The translations under genes were made by a program, and so were the position numbers. A stretch of DNA of 45,919 nt, taken from NCBI RefSeq assembly GCF_029210395.1, contig NZ_JARGDP010000021.1, positions 1-45,919 of the forward strand, given 5' to 3'. Of the stretch, positions 25,125 to 33,606 are shown one piece after another (the first letter of the stretch is position 1; every line of letters starts with the position of its first letter). Under the pieces are notes generated by a model. The model saw nothing but the letters and a program-made list of their open reading frames with translations, ran no database searches and was not told the origin of the DNA. The DNA comes from Petrocella sp. FN5. GTDB lineage: Bacteria > Bacillota > Clostridia > Lachnospirales > Vallitaleaceae.

Positions 25125-26345
25125 ATGAAAGTAATATATTATTTAAAGGCATCATATTCCTACTTATTGAAAAGAAAAAGTCGTACTTTTTTAGCGATAT
25201 TAGGAATCATCATAGGTATTTCTTCGGTAGTGACAATCATTATGCTTGGGAGCATACTTGACAGTTTAGTAATATCAGAGTTTGAAAAAATAGGAATTAA
25301 GAGAGTATACATAACAACAGATAGCTCGAAAGAATTAAGAGAACAAGATTTTCTCGATATGTCAGATGAAATATTGATTAAAAAAAGATTTGAGGATTCA
25401 ATTATTGCCTTATCAAGAGTGTATTTACAGAGTACATATATTGACATAAAAGATGATACTAATATAAATTTGATGATATATGGCGTCAATAACAACTATA
25501 ATAAAATACAGCAGATTCAGATGTTACAGGGAAGGTATTTAATTGAAAATGACTTGGCACTTAAACGAAAGGTACTTGTAATTGACAATAGGTTTGCAAA
25601 TAAGTATTTTGGTAATGAAAACGTGGTAGGAGAAACTATTACTCTTGATACAAATGGTATTCCGACTAGATTTTTTGTGATTGGAGTATATAAAAAAGAG
25701 GACGATTTCCTTAATCAACTGGTCGGAGCAAATAATTATAGTATTGCATATTCTCCAAACACCACTTTGGAATACTTGAACAATAAAGATGACAGGGTTT
25801 ATGGGATTGACATGACTATTAAAGATAATGTTGATTCGGATGAGTTTGTAAAGAATGTTATTTATTATATTGAATCCATACATAGTAATAATGGAGAAGA
25901 TTTATATTTGGCACAAAATGCAGAAAAATCATTATCTGTGGCACATAATATCGGAAACATGATTACCCTTGTTATAGGTATCATTGCCGCGATATCTTTG
26001 CTTGTTGGTGGAATTGGAATAATGAATATCATGCTTGTTACTGTATCAGAAAGAACCAGCGAAATTGGGATAAGAAAAGCAATTGGAGCGAAGAACAAGG
26101 ATATTTTATTACAGTTTTTACTTGAGTCATCCATTATTACGGGTATTGGAGGAATAATTGGAATAACAATAGGTTTGTTAAGCGGCTATATGATTGGATT
26201 ATACTTAAAGGTGGATATTGTACTGCCAGTTGTTTCAACGATTTACATTCTACTTTTTTCAATATTAGTTGGTACTGTATTTGGGGTATGGCCAGCACTT
26301 AAAGCAACAAGTTTAAGTCCTGTTGAGGCATTGAGAAGGTTATAA
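25125..26345 (+). CDS. MacB-like FtsX-domain permease
   Basis: A 406-residue permease. One N-terminal TM helix (FLAILGIIIGISSVVTII), a 220-residue extracellular domain, then three TM helices with the FtsX domain (about 275-400), including SERTSEIGIRKAIGA and the C-terminal PALKATSLSPVEALRRL. It starts five bases after the ATPase gene. Closes the peptide cluster; no terminator is evident in the next 80 bp. Confidence 0.93.
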   Translation: MKVIYYLKASYSYLLKRKSRTFLAILGIIIGISSVVTIIMLGSILDSLVISEFEKIGIKRVYITTDSSKELREQDFLDMSDEILIKKRFEDSIIALSRVYLQSTYIDIKDDTNINLMIYGVNNNYNKIQQIQMLQGRYLIENDLALKRKVLVIDNRFANKYFGNENVVGETITLDTNGIPTRFFVIGVYKKEDDFLNQLVGANNYSIAYSPNTTLEYLNNKDDRVYGIDMTIKDNVDSDEFVKNVIYYIESIHSNNGEDLYLAQNAEKSLSVAHNIGNMITLVIGIIAAISLLVGGIGIMNIMLVTVSERTSEIGIRKAIGAKNKDILLQFLLESSIITGIGGIIGITIGLLSGYMIGLYLKVDIVLPVVSTIYILLFSILVGTVFGVWPALKATSLSPVEALRRL

Positions 26346-26426
26346 ATCATTGATCAAAACTTATTAAGGGAAGTGATTCTTTTAAACAATAAAATAATAG
26401 TCTATTAAAATTGAGAAGTGTATTAT

Positions 26427-26494
26427 TTGTCACTTGCATAAATGACAAAACAAAATAAAAATAAATAGTGTATTAAAGTTGGGGCGTGTATAAT
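26427..26494 (+). promoter_or_regulatory. MtlR-type operator A and promoter of the regulator gene
   Basis: The site TTGTCACTTGCATAAATGACAA (first 20 bases at 26427-26446) has inverted half-sites TTGTCA and TGACAA. TATAAT lies at 26489-26494; a weak -35 about 18 bp after the operator suits an activator-dependent promoter. The same motif recurs at 28836 and 30436. Confidence 0.65.
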
Positions 26495-26548
26495 ACAAGT
26501 ATAATGTAGGCGAACTTTAGGTCTGAATTCAAAATGAGAGGTGCTAAA

Positions 26549-28648
26549 ATGTTAACATCACGCATGAAGGAAGTCATATCTATCATACTTGAATCGAATA
26601 ACTATATAACCGTACAACAAATATCAGATCAGATTAATGTGAGTACCAGAACCATATTAAGAGAATTAAACGATGTGCAGAACTGGATAATAAAACATGG
26701 TGGTGATCTGAATAAAAAAAAGGGAAAAGGCATTTCTCTAGTTGCGGATGATACCATAAAAACCAAACTGAGAAATTCACTTCTTGAAGAAGTAAGTGAA
26801 ATCATATATACACCGATAGATCGGCAGATCATACTTAGGGCTCAGCTGCTTCAATACAATGAACCTACAAAATTATATACATTAACCCAATTATTGGATG
26901 TTACAGAAAGTACGATTGGTGGCGATATTGCCCAGTTAGAACCATGGTTTAACCAATACAACATTGAGTTGATTCGTAAACCGGGCTTGGGCATATTAAT
27001 TGACGGGGATGAAAAGGCAAAAAGAAAGGCGATTGTTGCCTTGATTTATGAGCATTTTCATCTAGTTGATCTTATTGACGTTATAAAAGAAAAAGAGCAC
27101 CAGCCCATTGATGTAAGAACATTAAAAGAAAATATCAATCAATCTATATTTGAGCTTCTGGATCTTGAAAGTATAAAGCATACAAGGGCTTTTTTAATGC
27201 GTATGGAAGAAGATATGGGGTATCAATTTGCGGACAATGCCTATATTGCTCTAATCATAAGGTTCAGCATGACATTAAAAAGGAAGTTTTTTTGGGACGA
27301 ACTTTATATTGACTCAAAAACCAAAGCGTTAATCGAATCAGATAAGATTTTTCATCTTTTACGGGATTGGGTTATTGAAAAAGAAGATAATCCTTTTAGA
27401 GTCCTACCAAAAGAAGAATTGCTCTATTTAACCATGCATCTTAAAGGATCTAAGCTTAGACAAACAGGTGAATACAATAGGATTTCTATGATTGAGGATT
27501 TTAAAGTCATTCAATTGGTCAAAGAGTTTATTCAAAAAGTTGAGTCGGAAACAGGTATATATTTATCAGATAACGACAAGCTTATTGTGGGTCTGGTTAA
27601 GCATCTTAGACCATCCATCTATCGCATGAAGATGGACCTTGATATTATTAATCCCCTAGTGGAAGAAATCAAAAGCATGTATCCAAAGCTGTTTCAGACG
27701 ATAGCCACTTGTGCTAAAGTCATTGAAGAAAAGGAACATATTCAGATTCCTGAAGATGAAATCGCTTACTTAGCTACCCATATCGGGGCAGTCATAGAAA
27801 AAAACCATAGGGAAATTGTCAAAAAATATCAAGTGGTAGTAGCTTGCATGTATGGCATAGGCGCTTCTCAACTACTGGTTTCGGAAATCGAACGCAATTT
27901 TTCTAACATCCATATCGTTCGGGTTGTGAGTGTTATTGATCAAGATGTGGAATCAATGGATGAAGGTGCCATTGACCTAATCATATCAACCGTGCCGACA
28001 GAAAATTTGGCCATACCTTGTGTGGTGGTGAATCCGGTTATTAAGGATGAAGATATTAAGAAAATCAGAGAAGCTTTGAAAAGATATAAGCCAAACACCA
28101 CACATAGACAGACTAAGAATAAAATGGCACTAAAAGAAAAACTTGTCGCATTAGAACAGTATAGTCATATCATTATGAAGGTTATAGACAATTTCTCTTA
28201 TGACAAATATGTATCAGCAAAAACGATGATGGATTTGATTCACTATATCAGCACTTCATTGTCAAGTAATCAAGAGGAGATTGCAGTGCTGAGCAAAGCA
28301 TTTATTGAAAGAGAAGAAAAAGGTTCTACCATTCTTATGAAAAAAGGCATGCAATTACTACACTGTCGGGCTGATATTGATAAAGGTGTTTGCCTAAAGG
28401 TCATAGATTTAACAGATCCGATTATTATGGAACAAGCATCCGGTTATGTGCCTGTGGATACCATCATTGTAATGGTCGGACCGGTTGTGTTAAATCAAAA
28501 GATCTTAGAAGTCTTATCTGAGATTAGTCGTAATATTATTACAGGTGGTTTTGCAGATATCATCAAAGAAGGACAAATAGAAGATGTAGAATTTGAACTC
28601 AATGCGTTGTTGGACAAATACTATCAATCCTTGGTGTTCGGCATATAA
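26549..28648 (+). CDS. mtlR: MtlR-like PTS-regulated transcriptional activator
   Basis: A 699-residue regulator of the BglG/MtlR group. Two N-terminal HTH domains (SNNYITVQQISDQINVSTR and QLLDVTESTIGGDIAQL), two PRD domains (about 190-400, with KHLRP and THIGA histidines in PRD2), an EIIB-like domain with Cys in VACMYGIGASQLL (about residue 435) and a C-terminal EIIA-like domain (about 550-699). Start ATG 26549 follows GAGAGGTG. Members activate mannitol operons and are tuned by phosphorylation from HPr and the EIIs. It lies directly before two mtlA genes, so mannitol control is likely. Confidence 0.9.
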   Translation: MLTSRMKEVISIILESNNYITVQQISDQINVSTRTILRELNDVQNWIIKHGGDLNKKKGKGISLVADDTIKTKLRNSLLEEVSEIIYTPIDRQIILRAQLLQYNEPTKLYTLTQLLDVTESTIGGDIAQLEPWFNQYNIELIRKPGLGILIDGDEKAKRKAIVALIYEHFHLVDLIDVIKEKEHQPIDVRTLKENINQSIFELLDLESIKHTRAFLMRMEEDMGYQFADNAYIALIIRFSMTLKRKFFWDELYIDSKTKALIESDKIFHLLRDWVIEKEDNPFRVLPKEELLYLTMHLKGSKLRQTGEYNRISMIEDFKVIQLVKEFIQKVESETGIYLSDNDKLIVGLVKHLRPSIYRMKMDLDIINPLVEEIKSMYPKLFQTIATCAKVIEEKEHIQIPEDEIAYLATHIGAVIEKNHREIVKKYQVVVACMYGIGASQLLVSEIERNFSNIHIVRVVSVIDQDVESMDEGAIDLIISTVPTENLAIPCVVVNPVIKDEDIKKIREALKRYKPNTTHRQTKNKMALKEKLVALEQYSHIIMKVIDNFSYDKYVSAKTMMDLIHYISTSLSSNQEEIAVLSKAFIEREEKGSTILMKKGMQLLHCRADIDKGVCLKVIDLTDPIIMEQASGYVPVDTIIVMVGPVVLNQKILEVLSEISRNIITGGFADIIKEGQIEDVEFELNALLDKYYQSLVFGI

Positions 28649-28665
28649 AAAAGTGGTAAGGCAAA

Positions 28666-28823
28666 GGACTATATAGAAATGTCACTATTCAGGCGTGACT
28701 TTTCCTAATTCTTATTTATATCAAGGTTATATAGAAATGTCACTATTAAGGCGTGACTTTTTCTAATCTTATTAATATATGGACTATTAGAAAATGTCAC
28801 TATTGAATAGTGACATTTTTTTT
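28666..28823 (+). repeat. Three tandem hairpin repeats, the last a strong terminator
   Basis: Units begin at about 28666, 28725 and 28781 (spacing 59 and 56 bp). Each has ACTAT-rich lead, then ATGTCACTATT and a following GTGAC with a T run. Units 1 and 2 have imperfect hairpins; unit 3 is a perfect one, AATGTCACTATT-G-AATAGTGACATT followed by nine T. They end transcription of the regulator gene and may also bind its product, since they carry TGTCAC half-sites. Confidence 0.75.
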
Positions 28824-28835
28824 TATTGCTTTTTT

Positions 28836-28904
28836 ATGTCACTTATCAGAATGCCAAAGCCACTTTTCTATTTCTTTATTTTTGGTTAGGCAGGGGTGTA
28901 TACT
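28836..28904 (+). promoter_or_regulatory. MtlR-type operator B and promoter of mtlA copy 1
   Basis: Site at 28836-28857 begins ATGTCACTTATCAGAATG and ends CCAA. TATACT at 28899-28904 is a -10 candidate; the -35 position (TTATTT at 28876) is poor, as expected with an upstream activator. Operator ends 18 bp before that -35. Confidence 0.62.
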
Positions 28905-28956
28905 CAGACCATGTTCATTGATCAATGCACAAACCAAAAAATCTTAGGAGGTAAAT

Positions 28957-30342
28957 ATGGAAAGCACAGAAAAAGGGAAATCAGGATCACGAGAAGGTTT
29001 ACAGAAGTTCGGACGTTTTTTAAGTGGTATGGTGATGCCAAACATTGGTGCATTTATTGCATGGGGGCTAATTACAGCATTATTTATACCAACAGGATGG
29101 TTACCAAATGAAAATCTAGCGACTTTAGTTGGTCCGATGATTGTTTACTTATTACCACTACTTATCGGTTATACAGGCGGTAAAATGGTCTATGGTACAA
29201 GGGGTGGTGTGCTAGGGGCCGTGGCAACCATGGGTGTTGTCGTAGGAACAAGTATTCCAATGTTCATCGGTGGTATGATTATGGGACCGATTGCCGGTTA
29301 CCTTATGAAGAAGTTTGATGAATCCGTTGACGGCAAAGTACCAACAGGGTTTGAAATGCTGGTGAACAACTTCTCGGCAGGTATCTTAGGCACACTATTA
29401 ACATTACTTGCCTATGTAGGCATAGGACCGGTTGTTGAAGGTATCAGTAATACATTTGGTTCAGGCGTTGAAGCATTTGTAAACGCCGGTTTACTACCAC
29501 TGGCTTCTATATTCATAGAACCAGCCAAAATATTATTCCTCAACAACGCCATCAACCATGGTGTACTGAGTCCACTGGGTATAGAACAAGCAGCAACAGC
29601 TGGAAAATCCATTTTCTTCTTACTTGAGACCAATCCTGGACCTGGACTTGGAATCTTATTAGCTTACTGGGTGTTTGCAAAAGGCATGATTAAGCAATCT
29701 GCACCAGGTGCGATTATCATTCATTTCTTCGGTGGTATTCATGAGATCTATTTCCCATATATCTTGATGCAACCATCCTTGTTACTTGCAGTAATAGCAG
29801 GTGGAGCATCCGGCGTATTCACCTTCGTCATCACAGGTGCAGGACTTGTTGCAGTACCGTCACCAGGTAGTATTTTTGCACTTTCAGCCATGGCACCAAG
29901 AGGCGGATTGATACCGGTACTGGCAGGTGTTGTTGTATCCACAGCAGTAACATTCCTTGTGGCTGCTGTCCTTATTAAGAAAAAAGACACACAAGCAGAA
30001 GCGACTTTTGAAGAAGCCAAAGAAAAAATGGTGGATCTAAAAGGTAAAAAATCAAGTGTTGTAAAAACAAGTGTTAAAAAAATCATCGTAGCATGTGATG
30101 CAGGCATGGGATCTAGTGCCATGGGTGCCAGCAAATTAAAAAATAAACTTCAAAAAGCTGGTTTATCCATCCAAGTAGCCAACGCATCTATTGATGCAAT
30201 ACCTGGCGATGCGGACATTGTCATCTCTCACAAATCATTAACACCAAGAGCAATGGGTGTGGCACCAAATGCAGAGCATATATCTATTGAAGACTTTATT
30301 ATGACTGGTGTTTATGATGAACTGGTTGAAAGATTAAAATAA
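28957..30342 (+). CDS. mtlA: Mannitol-type PTS EIICB, copy 1
   Basis: A 461-residue membrane component: the EIIC domain (to about residue 340) forms the mannitol channel, with the GGIHEIYFPYILMQP substrate-site motif; the EIIB domain follows a linker, with the phosphorylated Cys380 in VACDAGMGSSAMGAS. It has no EIIA domain, unlike copy 2. Strong TTAGGAGG site. The EIIC block at 29029-29978 is almost identical to that of copy 2 (two differences in 950 bases), while the EIIB domains are much more different. Confidence 0.93.
   Translation: MESTEKGKSGSREGLQKFGRFLSGMVMPNIGAFIAWGLITALFIPTGWLPNENLATLVGPMIVYLLPLLIGYTGGKMVYGTRGGVLGAVATMGVVVGTSIPMFIGGMIMGPIAGYLMKKFDESVDGKVPTGFEMLVNNFSAGILGTLLTLLAYVGIGPVVEGISNTFGSGVEAFVNAGLLPLASIFIEPAKILFLNNAINHGVLSPLGIEQAATAGKSIFFLLETNPGPGLGILLAYWVFAKGMIKQSAPGAIIIHFFGGIHEIYFPYILMQPSLLLAVIAGGASGVFTFVITGAGLVAVPSPGSIFALSAMAPRGGLIPVLAGVVVSTAVTFLVAAVLIKKKDTQAEATFEEAKEKMVDLKGKKSSVVKTSVKKIIVACDAGMGSSAMGASKLKNKLQKAGLSIQVANASIDAIPGDADIVISHKSLTPRAMGVAPNAEHISIEDFIMTGVYDELVERLK
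29029..29978 (+). repeat. 950-bp near-identical block shared with 30647-31596
   Basis: At an offset of 1618 bases the two mtlA genes match throughout this block except at 29915/31533 (C to T, Pro to Leu in IPVLAG/ILVLAG) and 29952/31570 (silent). Both sides of the block, including start regions and EIIB parts, differ substantially, so the block was homogenised recently. Confidence 0.95.
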
Positions 30343-30435
30343 TAGAATAATATATCAAAAAACATATCAAAAAACATCTTTAAGCAAACATCATATAGGC
30401 ATAAAGCAAGTGACATTCAAAGACATTATAGAAGA

Positions 30436-30505
30436 ATGTCACTTGTCTATATTGCCATAGTCGTTTTTCTTAAGCTTTAACATGAGGTGTTGACTGTATT
30501 ATAAT
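30436..30505 (+). promoter_or_regulatory. MtlR-type operator C and promoter of mtlA copy 2
   Basis: Site at 30436-30457 begins ATGTCACTTGTCTATATTG and ends CCA. A good promoter follows: TTAACA at 30477-30482, 17 bases, TATAAT at 30500-30505. The operator ends 19 bp before the -35, as in site B. The flanking 30408-30446 stretch also forms a hairpin (AAGTGACATTC/GAATGTCACTT) that could end transcription from copy 1. Confidence 0.68.
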
Positions 30506-30577
30506 AAAAACAACTTAAGGCATCTGTGAATAGGAACAGTGAACAAATGATGTTAAAGAAAAATAGGAGGTTCAAAA

Positions 30578-32449
30578 ATGAAAACAATAACAAATGATAA
30601 TACCAGCGCTCAAGGTCTACAAAAGTTTGGACGTTTTTTAAGTGGCATGGTGATGCCAAACATTGGTGCATTTATTGCATGGGGGCTAATTACAGCATTA
30701 TTTATACCAACAGGATGGTTACCAAATGAAAATCTAGCGACTTTAGTTGGTCCGATGATTGTTTACTTATTACCACTACTTATCGGTTATACAGGCGGTA
30801 AAATGGTCTATGGTACAAGGGGTGGTGTGCTAGGGGCCGTGGCAACCATGGGTGTTGTCGTAGGAACAAGTATTCCAATGTTCATCGGTGGTATGATTAT
30901 GGGACCGATTGCCGGTTACCTTATGAAGAAGTTTGATGAATCCGTTGACGGCAAAGTACCAACAGGGTTTGAAATGCTGGTGAACAACTTCTCGGCAGGT
31001 ATCTTAGGCACACTATTAACATTACTTGCCTATGTAGGCATAGGACCGGTTGTTGAAGGTATCAGTAATACATTTGGTTCAGGCGTTGAAGCATTTGTAA
31101 ACGCCGGTTTACTACCACTGGCTTCTATATTCATAGAACCAGCCAAAATATTATTCCTCAACAACGCCATCAACCATGGTGTACTGAGTCCACTGGGTAT
31201 AGAACAAGCAGCAACAGCTGGAAAATCCATTTTCTTCTTACTTGAGACCAATCCTGGACCTGGACTTGGAATCTTATTAGCTTACTGGGTGTTTGCAAAA
31301 GGCATGATTAAGCAATCTGCACCAGGTGCGATTATCATTCATTTCTTCGGTGGTATTCATGAGATCTATTTCCCATATATCTTGATGCAACCATCCTTGT
31401 TACTTGCAGTAATAGCAGGTGGAGCATCCGGCGTATTCACCTTCGTCATCACAGGTGCAGGACTTGTTGCAGTACCGTCACCAGGTAGTATTTTTGCACT
31501 TTCAGCCATGGCACCAAGAGGCGGATTGATACTGGTACTGGCAGGTGTTGTTGTATCCACAGCAGTAACCTTCCTTGTGGCTGCTGTCCTTATTAACAAA
31601 AAAGGTGAGCAAGAAGAGGCTTTAACCAAAGCAAAAGAAAATGTCAGTCAAATGAAAAACACCAGTAAAACACAGATGGTCAATAAGATTGATGAAGATT
31701 TGGACTTATCACAAGTAAAAACCATTGCGGTCGCATGTGATGCCGGTATGGGATCTAGTGCCATGGGTGCAAGTAAACTTAAAGCAGCCTTAAAAGATGC
31801 CAAAGTGAATCTGGAAGTCATCAACTGTTCGATTGATCAGCTAGATGATCAAAGTGATCTTGTCATCACCCACGAAAAACTGACCAAGCGAGCAAGCGGT
31901 GTTGTTCCAGGTGCCATTCATATATCCATATCAGACTTTATTAATACAGATATCTACGATCGCTTGGCAGAAAGACTTGCTGTACTTCATTCATCATCTG
32001 TAGATGCTATTGAAAGTGAAGATGTGTATCAACCATTGAAAAAACAAAACATACGTATAGGTCTGCCTTCAAGCTCAAAGGAAGAGGCCATAAGAATGGC
32101 CGGACAGATTCTCTTCGAAGGCGGCTATGTCGAAGAAGGTTATATAGATGCTATGGTACAACGTGACAGTGAGCTCTCAACCTACATCGGAAATGGCACA
32201 GCAATACCTCATGGTGTGAGCGATGCTAAGAAAAAAATCATTAAAACAGGTATCAGCATACTTCAATTTCCGGAAGGCGTTGATTTTAGCGGTAATACAG
32301 TATATTTAGTCGTTGGGATTGCAGGTGTGGGTAATGAACATCTTATGATTCTATCTAATCTTGCAGAGATTGTTGAAGATGAAGAGAAAATCAAGCAACT
32401 GAGTCAAACCACAGATATAGATTATATATACAAACAATTTACCAATTAG
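30578..32449 (+). CDS. mtlA: Mannitol-type PTS EIICBA, copy 2
   Basis: A 623-residue full-length mannitol enzyme II: EIIC (to about 345), EIIB with Cys387 in VACDAGMGSSAMGAS, and a C-terminal EIIA domain (about 480-620) with His545 in NGTAIPHG. It takes up and phosphorylates the hexitol, accepting phosphate from HPr. GGAGG is well placed. Copy 1 lacks EIIA, so its EIIB would need this EIIA domain. Confidence 0.95.
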   Translation: MKTITNDNTSAQGLQKFGRFLSGMVMPNIGAFIAWGLITALFIPTGWLPNENLATLVGPMIVYLLPLLIGYTGGKMVYGTRGGVLGAVATMGVVVGTSIPMFIGGMIMGPIAGYLMKKFDESVDGKVPTGFEMLVNNFSAGILGTLLTLLAYVGIGPVVEGISNTFGSGVEAFVNAGLLPLASIFIEPAKILFLNNAINHGVLSPLGIEQAATAGKSIFFLLETNPGPGLGILLAYWVFAKGMIKQSAPGAIIIHFFGGIHEIYFPYILMQPSLLLAVIAGGASGVFTFVITGAGLVAVPSPGSIFALSAMAPRGGLILVLAGVVVSTAVTFLVAAVLINKKGEQEEALTKAKENVSQMKNTSKTQMVNKIDEDLDLSQVKTIAVACDAGMGSSAMGASKLKAALKDAKVNLEVINCSIDQLDDQSDLVITHEKLTKRASGVVPGAIHISISDFINTDIYDRLAERLAVLHSSSVDAIESEDVYQPLKKQNIRIGLPSSSKEEAIRMAGQILFEGGYVEEGYIDAMVQRDSELSTYIGNGTAIPHGVSDAKKKIIKTGISILQFPEGVDFSGNTVYLVVGIAGVGNEHLMILSNLAEIVEDEEKIKQLSQTTDIDYIYKQFTN

Positions 32450-32489
32450 GATTGATTTTCAAACCGCAATTAGGTTTGACTTTCAAACC
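32443..32489 (+). repeat. Tandem 23-bp repeat with small hairpin
   Basis: CAATTAGGATTGATTTTCAA(ACC) at 32443-32465 is repeated at 32467-32489 with two changes. The second unit forms a GGTTTGA-CTT-TCAAACC hairpin. It overlaps the mtlA copy 2 stop. Possibly an mRNA processing or attenuation site before the kinase gene. Confidence 0.6.
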
Positions 32490-32531
32490 CAAGTGGTGAT
32501 TGGTAATCTGACAATAAAAGTGAGGTAGTCC

Positions 32532-33509
32532 ATGATTTATACAGTAACTTTAAATCCTGCCATTGATAAAACCTTGAAAATTGATGATTTCAAAGTAGAT
32601 CAGGTTAACCGCGTAAAAGAGTATAGAGAAGACGCAGGTGGCAAAGGCATCAATGTAACGAAGATGATACACAAATTAAAAGGTGATAGCATAGCGGTTA
32701 TGATTACCGGCGGTGATATTGGCCATCGATTGACCAGTTTATTGGATGATGAAGGTATCAGTTATAAAGCCATTAAAACACCCGGCCAAACCCGTATCAA
32801 TGTAAAGGTAGTGGATCACAACAACCATACTTTTACAGATATTAATGAAAAAGGGCCAGTTGTAGATAGCAAAACACTGGAGACACTTGATGCCTATCTT
32901 ATGAATCACTTATCCGAAAAAGATATTTTGGTTTTGGCGGGCAGTTTACCACAAGGTGTTCCTAAGGATATCTATAAGCATTGGTGCGAACTTGGCAAGG
33001 AAAAAGGTGCTAAAGTCATTCTAGATGCAGATCGAGATGTACTTGAGTTGGGTATCAAAGGTTTGCCTTGGATCATAAAACCAAATCAAAATGAGTTAGA
33101 AATGTATTTTGGAAAGAAGTTTGATAATGACCAAGATATGATCTTAAAAGCTCAGGAATTGTTAGATATGGGCATCTATGCTGTGGTCATTTCACAAGGT
33201 GAAAAAGGTTGTCTTGTGGTTAGTAAGGATGGAACAGCTAAGATGGATGCTCTAAAGCTAAAGGTTGTCAGTACAGTAGGTGCAGGTGATTCCATGGTAG
33301 CGGGTATTGCTTTTGGCATAGACGAGGTCATGAAAAAAAATGAAACACTGGATTTTGCAAGATTTATGGACATCATGAGACTAGGTGTAGCATCCAGTAG
33401 TGCATCTATTGAAGAAGAAGGAACCCATATGGGTAGCTTAACAAGAGTCAATGAGTTGTACCAAGAGATTACTGTTAATATGGTTAAAGTGTCAAAACTA
33501 TATAGTTGA
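32532..33509 (+). CDS. PfkB-family phosphofructokinase
   Basis: A 325-residue sugar-phosphate kinase of the 1-phosphofructokinase/tagatose-6-phosphate kinase group: TLNPAIDKT at the N-terminus, GGKGINV, and the C-terminal signature TVGAGDSMVAG holding the catalytic Asp. Downstream of a mannitol PTS a fructose-6-phosphate kinase role would make sense, though FruK or LacC activity cannot be excluded. The last eight residues (VKVSKLYS) and the stop codon lie inside the MITE-like element at 33482, so the natural C-terminus has been replaced. Confidence 0.88.
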   Translation: MIYTVTLNPAIDKTLKIDDFKVDQVNRVKEYREDAGGKGINVTKMIHKLKGDSIAVMITGGDIGHRLTSLLDDEGISYKAIKTPGQTRINVKVVDHNNHTFTDINEKGPVVDSKTLETLDAYLMNHLSEKDILVLAGSLPQGVPKDIYKHWCELGKEKGAKVILDADRDVLELGIKGLPWIIKPNQNELEMYFGKKFDNDQDMILKAQELLDMGIYAVVISQGEKGCLVVSKDGTAKMDALKLKVVSTVGAGDSMVAGIAFGIDEVMKKNETLDFARFMDIMRLGVASSSASIEEEGTHMGSLTRVNELYQEITVNMVKVSKLYS

Positions 33510-33565
33510 ACTTTTACATACGTGTTGTAAGTAAATTAGAGAAACTTAGTTTTGATACTTTAACC
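33482..33565 (+). mobile_element. MITE-like palindromic element, copy 3 (84 bp, diverged)
   Basis: GGTTAAAGTGTCAAAACT at the start, AGTTTTGATACTTTAACC at the end; the inner palindrome of copies 1 and 4 is degenerate. Flanks are TAATAT and AAATAT, a five-of-six match. It overlaps the 3' end of the kinase gene. Confidence 0.8.
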
Positions 33566-33606
33566 AAATATAATGATAGAAAACAAGACGAAATAGGAGT
33601 GATTAA

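Noticed and set aside
28666-28823. Possible CRISPR-like array
   Set aside because: Only three units, with hairpins and T runs at 56-59 bp spacing and no distinct spacers or cas genes.
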